A stretch of DNA of 64,000 nucleotides from Nelumbo lutea (GCA_022828595.1 JAKGHH010000007.1:62422727-62486726), one strand, 5' to 3'; shown: positions 21,917-34,143, numbered from the stretch's first letter. Translations and numbers: made by a program. The notes: a model not told the origin generated them from the sequence alone.

Positions 21917-23617
21917 GAGACTAAGGTGTCTTGATGGGTTTGAGGGTTGTAGAAAGGACGAACACCCAGTTTTTGTCAGGAGGGGCTTCTATAAACTGTT
22001 TGGTCAATTTGCTGCTACCGCCACCGGGTCCAGATTCAGGATCATTTTTTATTATTTCAGCAATAATAGATTTTATTTTCATATTTTCAGCTTATTTTTT
22101 TGTTTATTTTATTTTTTGTTTAATTTTTTTAGATTTGTATTTTTTCTTTTATTTTATCTATTTCTTGCACAATTTTCTTTTTGATTATTTTATTTTTAGT
22201 TTAATTTTTAGATTAGCTATTAGTTTGTTAGAATTTATTTTTGGCAGTTAATTCTATTTAGCACAATTAAATGTTATTTTATTTTCTGTTTGCAATTATT
22301 ATTTGTTTCTTTATTTAATTTCTATTTTTAGTTATTTAATTGAATAATTAATCGTTAAATAGAAAATTATTTAAATTTTTGAATTTGAGTTTAAATTTCG
22401 AATTTGAATGTAATTAAATTTTAATTTGAATCTGCATTTGAATTTGAATTTCAAAATTTTAAATTTAAATTTCAAATTTCAAATTAAAAAAATAAAAAAA
22501 AAGAAAAAAATCATAAAGAATATTAAAAAGTAAGTAATATTTTAAAAGTTTTGCATTTGCATTCCAACATCTAAGATTTGATATGCTTTAGAGCATGCAT
22601 CATATAGGATTGTTTAATTGCTAAAATTTTTTTGTTAGTTATGAATGTGCTATGTTTCTTTTTATTTTAATTGATTCTTATGCTTAGTTTATTTCATTCT
22701 TTTGTGTTATATTGCTGAATTGCATTTTAGAAATAATTGTGCATGCATTGCAATTAGTTGCATTTGCTTTGTTTATTTTTTTTCTTTCTATTAATCCATT
22801 CTAAGGGCATCCAACTTAAATAAGATAAGATGGGGATTTCATCACCCTTCCTTGGCCCAAAAAAATCACCACCCTTCACGTGCTGTTCAACCTAACCCTA
22901 ATTTAAAATTTGGATAGAAAGATCCTTTAGGGAAGCCTCACACTTGGTTTAAAGGTGTGCTGATTTTAGGAAAGTTTGTAATTACATTCCATAACCGGCG
23001 GTTGGTGTCTAAGGAAAGAGGTTAAGCGGCTACACCTAAGCGGGTTTGTGATTACTTAATTAGGTCCTTGCGAGAACAAGGGGAGCCTCCCACATCCCCA
23101 CCTCTTACCTGGCTAACTAAAGGAAGTGGTATAATTCCAAGTGAACCTAAGAGGATTCACATTGGTTTAACCTTTAGTTTAGGAAACCCTAGGTCAGCCC
23201 CTAGGTTGTGTGGTTGATTTGCTTGCATTTTTCTAAAATTTAAAAATTCAAATTTGAATTTAAATTTCAGGAATTTAAATTTCAAAATCTGAATTTGAAT
23301 TTAAATTTCAAAAATTTAAATTTCAAATTAAAAAAAAAACATAAAAAAACAAATATACAATAAAATTTTAAAAATTCAATATGAATTTAAATTTCAAAAT
23401 CTAAATTTGAATTTAAATTTCAAGAATTCAAGTTTCAAAATCTAAATTTGAATTTAAATTTCAAATTTCAAATAAAAAATTAAAAAATAAAAAAAGTTTT
23501 TCAAATTTTTGAGTTTAATTTACAGAATTTAAATTTTGAAATCAAAATTCAAAATTTAAATTTCAAATTTCTAAAAAAATGAAGAAGAGAAAGGGGGTTG
23601 AAACAAAATAAGAGAAA

Positions 23618-25228
23618 ATGAATTCAATGGCTGGAGTTTGTGTTATGAGAAACTACTTCCAACCTGAGCCACAAATTGATTGTTTCCATGTGTTCCGACA
23701 ACTGGACAAGATTAATGTTATGGCCCAAAGACTTGATGAAGTCCTTACACATCATCAACAAAGTGGCACATACCCAATCTTGTCATCCTATCCATCATGT
23801 TACATCTGTCCAAGCCCGACCTATCATATTAGCTAGTGCCTTGCGGTGGGCCCATGTCAACCAGTCAATCCAAACCTAGTACACGAGGCCAACAGATTTT
23901 TCCACCCCAATACTAAGCCATTCTTTAGCCCATATAACCCTGGGTGGGAAAATCAGCCCAACTTCACTTACAGGGCCCAAGCCCAAGAAACCCCCCTGCC
24001 AGATATGCACTCCCAATGGTCTAAAGCCTAGACCCACTGGAAGTGCAATGTTTACCTTGGGACTCAACCGACTAAACCATGTCAAACCTATACACAGTCC
24101 CAACAATATCATCATCCATCTAATTCCATGGTCCATCAATTTCAAAGGCCACAAGTATAGAACCAATTATAGCAGATGTGCCCTAGGAATCAACCTACTC
24201 ACATTTATTAAGCTTACCCACAACCTCCTCAAGCCCATATAGTAGATGATCAAATCATGCAGCTTCAGCAGCTAATCCTAAATCAGCAATAGTCCATCAA
24301 CAAACTAGAGAGCCAAATAGGACAGTTGGCGAAAGCCAAGGTGAGGAGAGAAGTCGGGCAACTATCGAGTCAACCAGTTGTGAACCCTAGAAATCAGCCA
24401 CCGGGTTTTCTTCCACAGCAGATTCAACCACCTCCTAGGAATCCTAAGCTTGAAAATACCAAGGCTATTATAACCTTAAGGAGTGGAAGGATTTTAGAGG
24501 ACCCATGTGAGGAAAAGAGAATTAGTGAAGAAGAAAAGGAGCAAGAAAACCATAAGTTGGGGGGGAAAGAAAAAGGAAAAGAAAATCTAGAGCCTATAGT
24601 GACCCAACCCATAGTTCCCTTTCCAACTGCATTCATAGTCGGGCCGGTGCGAAAGAACAAAGAGACTAGCAATGAGGAGAACAAGGAAGTCCATATTAAC
24701 TTCCCTCTCCTTGACACGATCCAACATATCCCAACCTATGCCATGTTCTTGAAAGAGCTATGCACTCAAACGATGGAGCTACGATCGGCCCCACAAAAAT
24801 TGATACTCTCAACAAGTGTTAGTGAGGCTCTCCTAAACCAACGTCCGTAGAAGCTAAAAGACTTGAATGCTCCTCTCATGAACTGTGTCATCTTTGGAAT
24901 CACCTTCGAGCGGGCCCTATTGGATCTTAGGGCCAGTATATATCTGCTTCCATCTATTTATGATAGGTTTAGAATCAGTGAATTAAAACCTACTCCGATA
25001 ATTCTACAATTCGTTGATTGGTTAGTCAAGACTCCTCGATATGTTATCGAGGACATCATTGTTAGTGTAGAGGGTTTTCACTTTCCATTGAATTTTATCA
25101 TCTTAGACATGCCCCCAAACGGGGAACTAAACCATATCCCGATAATCTTAAGATGTCCATTTTTAGTAGTGGCCAATAAAAACACCAACTGTAAATCAGG
25201 AGAAATAGACATTTCATTTAGAGAGTAG
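23618..25228 (+). pseudogene. Gag C-terminus and protease of element 2 (broken)
   Basis: 23846-24030 carries FSPYNPGWENQPNF, a signature of Athila-type gag, and 24326-24847 continues it (ITLRSGRILEDP, PQQIQPPP). After a stop at 24848, 24863-25228 is a retropepsin: FERALLDLRASIYLLPSIYD, then IPIILRCPFL. The active site should read DLGAS; glycine is replaced by arginine, so the enzyme would be dead. A frameshift and stops separate 23618-24250 from the later frame. The N-terminal capsid domain is missing. Confidence 0.75.
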
Positions 25229-25229
25229 A

Positions 25230-26544
25230 AAGCCCCGTTAAAATCTTTTAGTTCCTCTAAGCATCCAAACCTAGGGGAAGATGAGTGTAAGATAAATGTA
25301 GTTGATAATCTTTCAGATGCCCTGTCTACCCCTTAGTTAGTCCAATTTGAGCCCTGTTTGTATGAAGGTGAAAATGAGTCGGAGAGTGTAGATGGAAGAA
25401 GCATGTGAATGTATGCGGTTGAAGACATTAGACTTAGCACTAGTTGGGAGGCAACCCAACATGATTTGTAGTTTTTCTTCTTTTACGATTTTAGCTTTTT
25501 CTTTTCTTGATTTGAAACAAGGTGGCAGACCTTGAATCCCTCAAGAAAACCTATTAGTTGTTCCCTTTGGTCCAAGCCCTTTTTGCATCAGTCTAGTTAT
25601 GCCATTGGGGACAATGGCATTTAAGTTGGGGGTGAGGAAAGAGAGAGAAAAATTAAAAAATATATATATTGAAAAAAATTTGAAAAGCTAAGCCTTTAAA
25701 TATGTAGAATTAAAATTTCAATTGAAAATTAAAAATTTTTTTTCATTAAAATAGATTCCCAAATAGAAAAAGTTGAGAAAACTAATAAAAGAATATTGAA
25801 TTCTGTAGAAATTGGTAGCAAGTGATAGGAGTCAAAATTTGGTTTTATTTGAATATTGTCGAAACCATTTAGAAATTTGAATATACTCCCAAGTTTGCCC
25901 CTACCAAGATAAGAAGAGAGAGATTGAGAAATTAGACAAAAAAATTCTTCAAAATTATTAGAGACAATGGACTACCCTAAACTATGCTTCTACCAAAAAA
26001 AAAAAAAAAAGAAAGAGAGAGAAAGAGAGAATAAAAGGTCAATGGATACCCTAGACTTTGTAACCAGGTCTCTTTACCTAAGTCAAGTGTCAAGATTTAT
26101 GTCAAACATAAAAGGGAATGCCAAAGACACTCACCTAACACTTAGTAACAAGGTCTTTTCACCTAAAGCAAGTGTTGAGATTCACATCAAATGGTGGAAA
26201 ATAGCAATAAAAAAAGTATACAAATCAAGTGCAGGGGTAGAAATCTACTGTCGAAAATGATAAGAAGAATACATGTCTAATTTTAAGATTCAATCTCAAC
26301 TTATCAAGATAATCTCCAAATGGAAGGGTAAATAAGATTTTTAAGCCAAGTTTCTATAATATTCAAAACAAGACGGTTTCACCCCTAAAACCCAATACTG
26401 ATCTATATAGACTTTGAGAATGCCGGAATTAGGATGCTTGATTAATTATGTCAAGGAGAATCTTGAGATGGGAAATATCTCTATGATCAGTGTAATTTTT
26501 AAGGCTGCATTGATAAAGGACTAGCAATGTTTAAATTAGGGGTG
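25230..26544 (+). other. Untranslated 3' region of element 2
   Basis: No pol domain is visible. 'gccattggggacaatggcat' and 'aagttgggggtgagg' around 25600-25640 are the type of motif seen downstream of coding DNA in Athila-like and gag-only elements. 26040-26190 has two diverged copies of 'cctaarcmaagtgt...gattyaygtcaaa'. Confidence 0.55.
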
Positions 26545-27482
26545 TGATAACTCTGCATTTTGATGCCTTAACGACATCAATTCAGGGGTATTTTCGGCCA
26601 TAGAATAGTAAAGATGTGCCCTTTTCCTAGTTAAATGCAATTTTGTGGTCTCTAACGGTCTTATGCAAAATCTAGGAAAAATTGGGAAGTTTTCATGGCT
26701 GAAATGCAAATTTCGGGAAGCTGGTGTGAAGTCCAGTTGAGAAAGGGGTTTTTTTGTGAAAAACTGAAAGTAGGAGGGAGCCTCCTAGCTGCTAAACCCA
26801 GTTTGGCACCCCTCCTACTGTATTACCATGCTCCCCACGCCTTAGCAAACCCTAGGGCACTTTTTAACCCATTCTTTTCACTCTTAACAAACCCTAGCCA
26901 CCCCTAACAGCTAAATCCTCACCTTCCATCCCTTCTAATCTCCACCATCCATTCTAGGGCACTCTCTTTTTAGTAATCTAATCCTAGGAGCCACCTAACT
27001 TCTAATCTTCATCATTCAGCCTTTACCCATTAAATCTCAGCCTTAGATAATATTGGGTGCCTTGTCCTTTTCTTCTCAGCCTTAGGATCACCCTAGAGCC
27101 ATCATAGCCCTTCATTCTAAATCCTAGGGCACCCGTATTTTTGCTAAACCCAACTTCCACCCCTCTCTTTCTCTCTTTCTACTTATATCCACCATTCTGT
27201 ATAAAAAGGACCCCAGAGGCCCTGGAGAAGGGGCTGGTCAGTTCACCTAGTTAATAAGGCTAAGGTTTATTGAGAGTTCAAGGGTTGTAAAGGGAGAAGA
27301 CACCTAGATTTGTTAAGAGGGGTTCCTTCAAGCTATTCAACCATTCTGCAACTACCGCCACTAGATCTGATCAACTATTCTTTTATTTTCTTTATTTTCT
27401 TTTTTGTTATTTTTATTTCTATAATCTTTTATATTTAATTCTTGTTTGTTTATCTATTTTACAGATCTGAATTTGTTCGATT
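26545..27482 (+). repeat. 3' LTR of element 2, truncated
   Basis: Aligns to 21038-21916, TATA box TATAAAAAG at 27200-27208. The alignment stops just after 'cagatctgaatttgttcgatt'. Confidence 0.78.
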
Positions 27483-28058
27483 GTAGATCTGCAATCTGTT
27501 TTATAGATCCAAATAAAGATTTGGATAAGGAAACTCCTATTCATATTAAGAAGTTGCCTCTTTAAGGCTATAAATAAGAGAGCAAGGCGGACATGCAAAG
27601 CATACCAGACAAGACACAACAAACTGCAAAGTTTTTCCCTGTTCTTGCCACCCCTACCCAGTTCGATCTTCACTTGTGGGTGTGATCAAGAATTGTTGTT
27701 GATATTGCTTTTTGGTAGAAGAAGCAATATGAAGTCGTGCTCACCAGCCCTCTACTCTATTCTTGTTGAAGATTTATCCTGTTGATCCTGCTTCACTACA
27801 CACTATGTCATCTTCAGTGGAAGTGGGTTTTGGTTATCTCCTTAGGTGTGAACACCTTCATTGAGAGTTACTATTACTTCGTGTCAGGTATATTCCTCTC
27901 CTACCTTTTGGTTTCAGATCTGATCCGGTTTGGTTCAAGATTGATCATTGAAAATGTAATTTTCTAAAATAAGGAGTGCGATTCCTAGATGGAAGAGAGA
28001 AATTTTGCCCAACCTTCCTATAGGGTTACGCTATCCATATGATGAATCTCTCATTTCC
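27483..28058 (+). repeat. Solo-LTR-like repeat, copy 2 (5'-truncated)
   Basis: Matches 17460-18056 with moderate divergence. It abuts element 2 on the left and the segmental duplication on the right, so it marks a breakpoint. Confidence 0.65.
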
Positions 28059-28059
28059 T

Positions 28060-28900
28060 TCAAACCCAGCCTCAGTAGTAATAAGGTTTAAAATAATGGA
28101 GTGCTACGTTATGTTTTTTTGGGTTTTACCCTATGTAATAATCAAGTAGCATAAATAAACTTGTAGTCTCTCTCTCTACATGGACTCTTTGGAAAGATAA
28201 ATGATGCAACTTTACTCTGTTGTCAATTCTCCAAACCAGTCGTAAAAAAGATTGTACCCATAGGTGAAATTTGTTACTACCGTGAAAAAAAATTAATGTG
28301 ACTGCACAAATTACACGATTTTTGTTATATAAGTAAAAGAGATTTGATAGCATATTAATTCTATAGTAACTTAAGCAAAGGGAGAAATGTGTCTTTTCAT
28401 CTTTATTTTCAACAAATTATTACTATAAGAGTGTTGTTGCACGCATGTATGCGGCGCAATGAAACACACTTTTTGCCCTAATCAGATATGTGATAAATTA
28501 CAATGCATGCACGCATGCAAGAATAATCACCCTGATGAGTAATGTGTAAGCATGATCACCCTGTCGCTGTCCCTATCTAAATGAGTGGATTCATTCGATC
28601 CATCTTATCAAGGTGATTTTGCCCATATTATACACAATATTGGGATATGTGCTCTGCATGCTGCACCAATTTTCCTTGAATCGATAACTAACTCTCAGTC
28701 TCAAACAATACAATCTTCTATTGTGTTGCTAACGTGGCAAGCCACCTGTAGCACAAATCTTTCTTTCTTGACCTAAGTATTCAGCTAAGGTACCCACTAG
28801 ATTGCCCCACTTCCGTGCATCCTCTCCTTGGAACCATTCAAACAAGGTCTCCTTCTCCTCTCTCCATTTGTCTAACTTGGACATCAGCATCTACATACTG
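28060..28900 (+). repeat. Segmental duplication, diverged copy 3 (of 8451-10650)
   Basis: 28070-28440 matches 8451-8900. 28480-28900 matches 10190-10650 ('gtgattttgcccatattatacac', 'tgcaccaatttt', 'ctctcagtctcaaacaata'). What lies between in copy 2 (8900-10190), including the fold-back MITE, is not here. It is clearly more diverged than copies 1 and 2 are from each other. Confidence 0.8.
28734..28890 (-). pseudogene. Exon of an unrecognised gene (best of three copies)
   Basis: On the minus strand an open stretch of 52 codons follows an AG acceptor (tatgtag) and ends at a GT donor (ccac/gttagc). It begins MLMSKLDKWREEKETLFEWF and includes GEDARKWGNLVGTLAEYLGQ, a charged, helical, cytosolic-looking sequence. 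A short downstream exon may start near 28660. Copies at 1-156 and 10493-10640 are frameshifted. I do not recognise the family. With no flanking exons of the same gene, this is probably a gene fragment carried in the duplicated block. Confidence 0.45.
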
Positions 28901-29039
28901 AAAACCAGAACTATTATTATATATCATTCAAATGCTGATTTTATTAACTATCTGGATTCTGGTAGGTAATATAATACAAAATGACAGAATCAAGTATTAC
29001 ATTTCTGCTATATATTTCACATCACTCTATAAGGGAAAC

Positions 29040-29357
29040 AAACCCCAAAAGGGATGGGCCTAGGCCATGACAGTGACAGTTAATATTGCCCACTAAAAGT
29101 ATGGGCTCTTGAAGCCTTTGTATTCTCTGCACAATGAATGCCCCCACTAAAAGTATGGGCTCTTGTAGCCTTTGTAACTCTGTACAGTATTTTTCATGCT
29201 TAGAACATTATTAGATGTTTGGTCTCCAGCATTCATTATTCTTCTAATACTTTACGGCTCTTGGAAAAACTACTTAGATTGGACAAAGGCAGAGGAAAAC
29301 ACAGGTGAAAACACCGATCCTAGCCTGGGATTTCTGAGTTAAAACCATGTGAGTGAA
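29040..29357. other. Spacer with a 2-copy direct repeat; no gene seen
   Basis: 'cccactaaaagtatgggctc' occurs twice (29090 and 29143) followed by 'agcctttgta'. This middle part of copy 3 has no match in copies 1 and 2, which have about 1 kb of other sequence at this place. Confidence 0.5.
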
Positions 29358-29590
29358 GGTGGGGCTGGTTTTACCAGGGAGTAATAGTGGTCATCAGGCC
29401 ATATTGCATAGAGGCTATGAAGCAGCCGGTGGCCGGTTTGGGCTGAATCATTGGCCTGAGGTTTTGGTATAATGATATTGATGCTCCTTATTTTATGTTG
29501 TTGCTTAATGCCTAAACAACCTAAACCAAAGCAAAGTAGAGGTCTTAGAGGTGTTACTACCTTTGGTTATGGTCGTTAACTTCAGATATG
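29358..29590. repeat. Segmental duplication, copy 3, second part
   Basis: Matches 1150-1370 and 11643-11865 ('gtggtcatcaggccatattgc', 'ccaaagcaaagtagaggtc'). A 4-base insertion here shifts the ORF seen in copies 1 and 2, so that ORF is not conserved. Confidence 0.75.
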
Positions 29591-29719
29591 AATAAATTCT
29601 ATCTGATTTTTATGGCTTAGCCTTACTCAGTCGTCGGGACTGAAAGCCACAAACGCAAAGAGGAAAAAAAGAAAAATAGAAAATTATGAAAGCCACAAAA
29701 TTTTCAAATCAGGAATTAC

Positions 29720-29778
29720 CCTTCAATGTCATCAAAGATGATAATGCTCAATGGTGACTTGTATGAATCCTGAAACAC
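29720..29778 (-). pseudogene. NSF (vesicle-fusing ATPase)-like exon, orphan
   Basis: A 59-base minus-strand exon between an AG acceptor (ttcacag) and a GT donor (gtaatt) encodes VFQDSYKSPLSIIIFDDIEG. In plant NSF, the AAA+ ATPase that disassembles SNARE complexes, this corresponds to the segment with the Walker B-type DDIE motif of the D2 module. No neighbouring NSF exons are visible within 1 kb on either side. It is probably a leftover of a fragmented gene. Confidence 0.6.
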
Positions 29779-29789
29779 CTGTGAAGAAT

Positions 29790-30371
29790 ATCTGATCATA
29801 AATGGATTTAATCCTTTTCCAGACAAGATTTTAAAGCTGACAACATGTATTGAAAATCAACTGAGCATACATAAAGGATGTAAACAAAAATTGACTATAA
29901 GTGAAAATTAAGCATAAAATGACAAGTTCAGTTGGAGTCTTTCTATGGAAAAATAGGTCATGTGGCAACCAGGCTAAGTCTGACACAGGAGTTGAGTCCA
30001 ATACCTAGTGCAGAGGATCAACAAGTTAAATACAAGATCAAATGGGGCCAAACAACCATCAAATTGACCTAGATGTGCCTAGAAGGAAACCATGCCATGA
30101 AATGTGTACAACCTCATAAAAAATGCAGGTATGCCAATTCAAACCCAGGTCATTCGGACGTGCCATTTTTCACTACACTCTGAACGTTCAAGTTAGGCTT
30201 TATCTTTTTTTTTTTCTATAAAGAAATATTAATAATACTATCTAAAATAAAATACAAAATAATACAAAAAACCTTGAATCTTTAACTAAGTCTGGTATTA
30301 ATAATAGTATTTAACCTAGTCAATTTACATGTTAAGGAAAATCCATGCTTAACTCAACATCACTAGATACT
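29790..30371. other. Spacer, no gene seen
   Basis: AT-rich with short dispersed repeats. No splice-bounded exon or long ORF that I can support. Confidence 0.5.
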
Positions 30372-30538
30372 AGGGGTGAGCATATGGGTAAGTTCTACCA
30401 GGAACCAACATTGAATCGGCCTTGAACTGACCCTACTTTATAGGGTAGGATCTGGTTCCCAATTCTTGAAACCAACCCACACCCAGGTCAGTTCCAGGGT
30501 CTAAGGGTTTATTCTATTCAAACTGGCCTTGGTGGAAC

Positions 30539-31011
30539 TAGGGTTGTCAATGGATCAATCCAACCTAATGCACCTAATAGACCCAAACCAATTGGGCTGG
30601 TTTTGGTTCCTGGATGCAAAACTGACGAATCAATTCTAGGTCCTGATATAGTGTTCTGATTATTATCAGTTTAGAACCGGTTCCACCCGTCCCGCATTGA
30701 TTCAGACCCGACCCGAGTGATATACGTATAATATATCTACTACTAAATGAATTATATATAATATACATATATATATAATGTGTTATATATATAATATTTA
30801 ATATATATATTAAATGTATATATAACATATTTATTATAATCTAGTCCGTCAGGTCAGACCCACTTATCCCAAGAACCGAACCATTCGGTTATGGGTCTAA
30901 AAATTATAGACCTTATCGGGTTTGGCTCGGTTCCAAGAACTCAATATTTCATGTCGGGTCAGTTCTGATTCTAGCTAGTCCCGTTCCAGACCAGACCTGT
31001 TTATAGCCCTA
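30539..31011. mobile_element. hAT-type MITE nested in another repeat
   Basis: Ends TAGGGTTGTCAATGG and, in reverse, TAGGGCTATAAACAGG. Flanks GGTGGAAC (30531-30538) and GGTGGAGC (31012-31019) form an 8-bp target duplication with one mismatch. The interior is AT-rich with 'gaaccggttcc'-like words. The host repeat begins TAGGGGTGAGCA at 30373 and probably ends near 31520, where 'aacttggaattgatccctat' mirrors its left side. Confidence 0.72.
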
Positions 31012-31019
31012 GGTGGAGC

Positions 31020-32160
31020 CTACTTTGGAACTGAACTTATCTTCAAATAAACCCCAAAATACTTTTGGGGTGTGAAGATATGAACCGAGGCACTTATGGT
31101 TGCAAATGTCCATGGTCTCACTTGACCATTGAGTTACTTAAGTTATTTGATCATTTGTTTTTATTTTAATATTTTGAACGTGTACAATAATTAATGTGAA
31201 AGGTAATATTTACAAAATTTAAATTTAAATTATAAGTGTTGAACCATATAATAATAATCTACATATTAAGTTACTCAATTGAATCAATAAAGATAATATA
31301 AGCTATAAACTATATATTGCATTTATTAGAAAATCAAGTTTTTAAAGAACATGCTTTTTTTAATGGGGATGGAGGAGTAATGAAAGAACAGGTTTTACGA
31401 GTAGACCTTGGAACCGACCCTGTAACCACTAAGGCCAAAACTGACCTTTACAATATAGGTTTCGGTTCTAAAACTTGGAATTGATCCCTATAAGGTAGGT
31501 TCTAGGTTATGCCATCAAACTTAACCCCCAACCCATGCTTAGTGCTACTAGATATAAGTAGTAAGCTTGTTGATTAATTAACTAATTAATTACAAAAAAA
31601 ATCAATTAACTACTTGGCTAATTAATAATTAATAATAAAATATAAATATAAAACATAAAAAAATGTTGATTAATTAGAATATAATGAATATTTAATTAGA
31701 ATAAAAAATCATATTTAATAAATTAATAATATCATTTGTGCTGATTTACCCACTATGTGAAATATTTTCATCCATTTATTTAGATATCATCACTATAATT
31801 TTTTAATAAAGAAAAATTATAATGTAGACAAATTTAAACTCTATTTCAATATTCAAAATGTTAATTACATTTGTAACATTAATGAATAAATTAATAAAAA
31901 ATGTTAGTTATATTTGTAAAATAAAAAAAATATATCAAATAATAAAATACATGTCTATACTTATTTTCAATTTAACTATAAGTTAAATTTATAACTAAAT
32001 GATTATAAAATTAATTAATAAAAAATTAAAAGTTCAAATTAATAATATTTTTATAATTACTTTCGAATCAACTATAATTTAACTTTATAATTAATTAATT
32101 TTAAAATTAATTTTTAAAAATTTAAATTAAAACCAATAAAAAAATATTCTTTTAACATTT
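31020..32160. other. AT-rich spacer and right side of the outer repeat
   Basis: 31390-31520 mirrors wording of 30390-30510 ('ggaaccgaccctgtaac', 'ggttctaggttatgcc'). 31550-32150 is above 80 percent A+T with no ORF of note. Confidence 0.45.
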
Positions 32161-33260
32161 CTCCTTTTTTAAGATGTTTATGTCTAGCATCACCAAAACT
32201 ACATTCCCACCATACTTATATTGGCGAGGGAAACTTTACAAGTTTTCCTTCACTCTTTTGTCTACAGCAAATGCCTTATTAGTTTCATACATTTGAGAGA
32301 TCACAAATTCTAAATAATCAAATTTATATCTAGTATCAAACACTACTGGAATAAATAACATCACATTCAATTTCTCTAGATTACCCCTAATATCTGTCAC
32401 ATTTGTCCTTCATTTTTCAAGCCATGAAACTGAAATGAACATCATTACTTTGACACCATTCTCTTAATAAACAATCAACATTGCTAATTTCATGAAAATA
32501 GGCATTAGAAGACATATGATGTACCTGAAACATGCATATATAATATCAAAGAAACACTTCAACAATTTTGTTAGGTGTCTAACCTTCTCCCAATCATCAT
32601 CAAAAGGTATCACTTCATCCTCACCAAGTTCAGTTACAAAGGGTCATGCTCCTCATATCTTTCAAAAGCTTTTGGAAAATTTTAGGTAGTTTTTAACATC
32701 AATTAAGTTGAATTCCACCAGTGGGAACATCAAGGCACAAATAAACTCTTACTTTGTATTTTTTTTCCTCCTCAACACATATTTTAAACTTTTGTAGTCT
32801 AGATGGAGACTGCGTAACATCTCACTGCATTCCGAACTCGAATAACTTAATCATTTACTAGCTACAAACCATCATTTTCAACCAAATTCATAATATGTGC
32901 AATACACCTCATATGAATAAACTCTCCTTTCAAGACACTCCCTTTCTAGTTATTGATTTTTTTCTTCAAATATGAAATGGAAACATTGTTGAAACTTGCA
33001 TTATCAACTACAACAGTCATCACCTTTTCAATACCCCATTCAATAAACACTTTTCAATTGCCTTACCAATGACTTCACCTTTATGACAAGAAATTGGACA
33101 AAAGTTAAAATTTATTTGTTCAATTTCCAATATTATCAATAAAATGAGTCGTTAGACACATATAATTGATTCTTTGTAAAGAAGTCCATGTCTTAGTGGT
33201 TAGGTATTTGCCATTGCAAACCAATTTCAGTGGCGCATTATGGTGAAATTGGGCACCAGA
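32160..33260 (-). pseudogene. Degraded hAT transposase (RICESLEEPER-like)
   Basis: Minus-strand frames, chained across many stops, give fragments in the correct order for plant hAT transposases. These are a segment around 33130-33200 with 'ILTFVQF...KGEVIGKAIEK', 'MRCIAHIMNLVE' near 32900 and 'VPTGGIQLN' near 32720. Near 32310 is 'YKFDYLEFVISQMYETNKAFAVD', which precedes the dimerisation domain. The BED finger and C-terminus are not seen. Such transposases move hAT elements, and several hAT-type MITEs lie nearby, but there is no evidence that this copy served them. Confidence 0.65.
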
Positions 33261-34143
33261 GAATGCTTTTAATTTCAAACATCAGTAATTTCCAATAATC
33301 AGAAAATCACCATTGCGTTCTTCAACATGGATTGATTTTCATTTTGTCACGTAAGTTTTGCCCGAGACAATACCAGCCACATGGCAAAAAAAGATTAAAC
33401 ATTACACCCACAGAGACAAATCAATTAACTAATTTCAAAAAACATCCAAACTTGACGCAAAAGCTTGTATAAGGTATTTCTAAACCTTGTATTTGTGCTG
33501 TACATTTTTGTATTTGCATTCTTCCCAAGCTAAGATTAAGCTTTTCATAGAAGGGCCATGATTAATTGCAATATTTAACGAAAGGGTGCAACTACAACAT
33601 TTAAAAATTAAAAGATCCATGGAGAGCCTCGATTCCAAACATTTAAAAGCAGAACTCCCTCCCTGTTCAATAGCAAAACAGAAAAAAAATGCGTCATTCT
33701 TTCTGGCTCTACCACACGACACTCAAAGAAACAACAGTCATCAAAAAGAAAATAAAAAGACAGTGGGAAATGCTTCATACAAATCATGAATTATGTATAC
33801 GACAACATATAAAAACTAGTTAAACTTGGTCAATCCATTTTAGTTACTTGACCACATTCAAGTAATCTATCGAAACATAAACTAAACTATAAACTCATGT
33901 AGCCCAAAAAAGAGATTATAAACTGTGATGATCACTATTCTTCATAACAAAATTCATTAATAATCAAGTTGTTAGTGATGAAAAATTATATAATAGAAAA
34001 AACTTCCTTTTATATGACTAAGTAAAACTTCCTGCTTCTTTTCACATGCACAAGAGTAAGAAAAGTCCTAAAACAAACTGTTTTCATAACAGGGATGGAT
34101 ATTGTATAAATTTTCACATCCTCAATTTTAGGTAGATAAAAAT
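33261..34143. other. Spacer, no gene seen
   Basis: Two overlapping antiparallel ORFs near 33480-33790 have no recognisable domain and no splice or promoter context. The rest is AT-rich. Confidence 0.45.

Larger units (their letters stand above)
21038..27482 (+). mobile_element. Athila-like non-autonomous gypsy element (element 2)
   Basis: Two LTRs start TGATAtCTC/TGATAACTC at 21038 and 26545 and align for about 870 bases. A polypurine tract 'aaattaggggtg' precedes the 3' LTR. The interior (about 22000-26540) has only the C-terminal part of gag and a protease; reverse transcriptase and integrase are absent. Long stretches (22380-22500, 23230-23580) are the low-complexity string 'aatttgaatttaaatttcaa'. 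22800-23230 is unique-looking leader. The 3' LTR stops at 27482, where another repeat begins. Confidence 0.8.

Noticed and set aside
33170..33240. Possible tRNA-like stretch ('tcttagtggttaggtatttgcc')
   Set aside because: No cloverleaf can be drawn with a proper T-arm and acceptor; the region reads as hAT transposase on the other strand.
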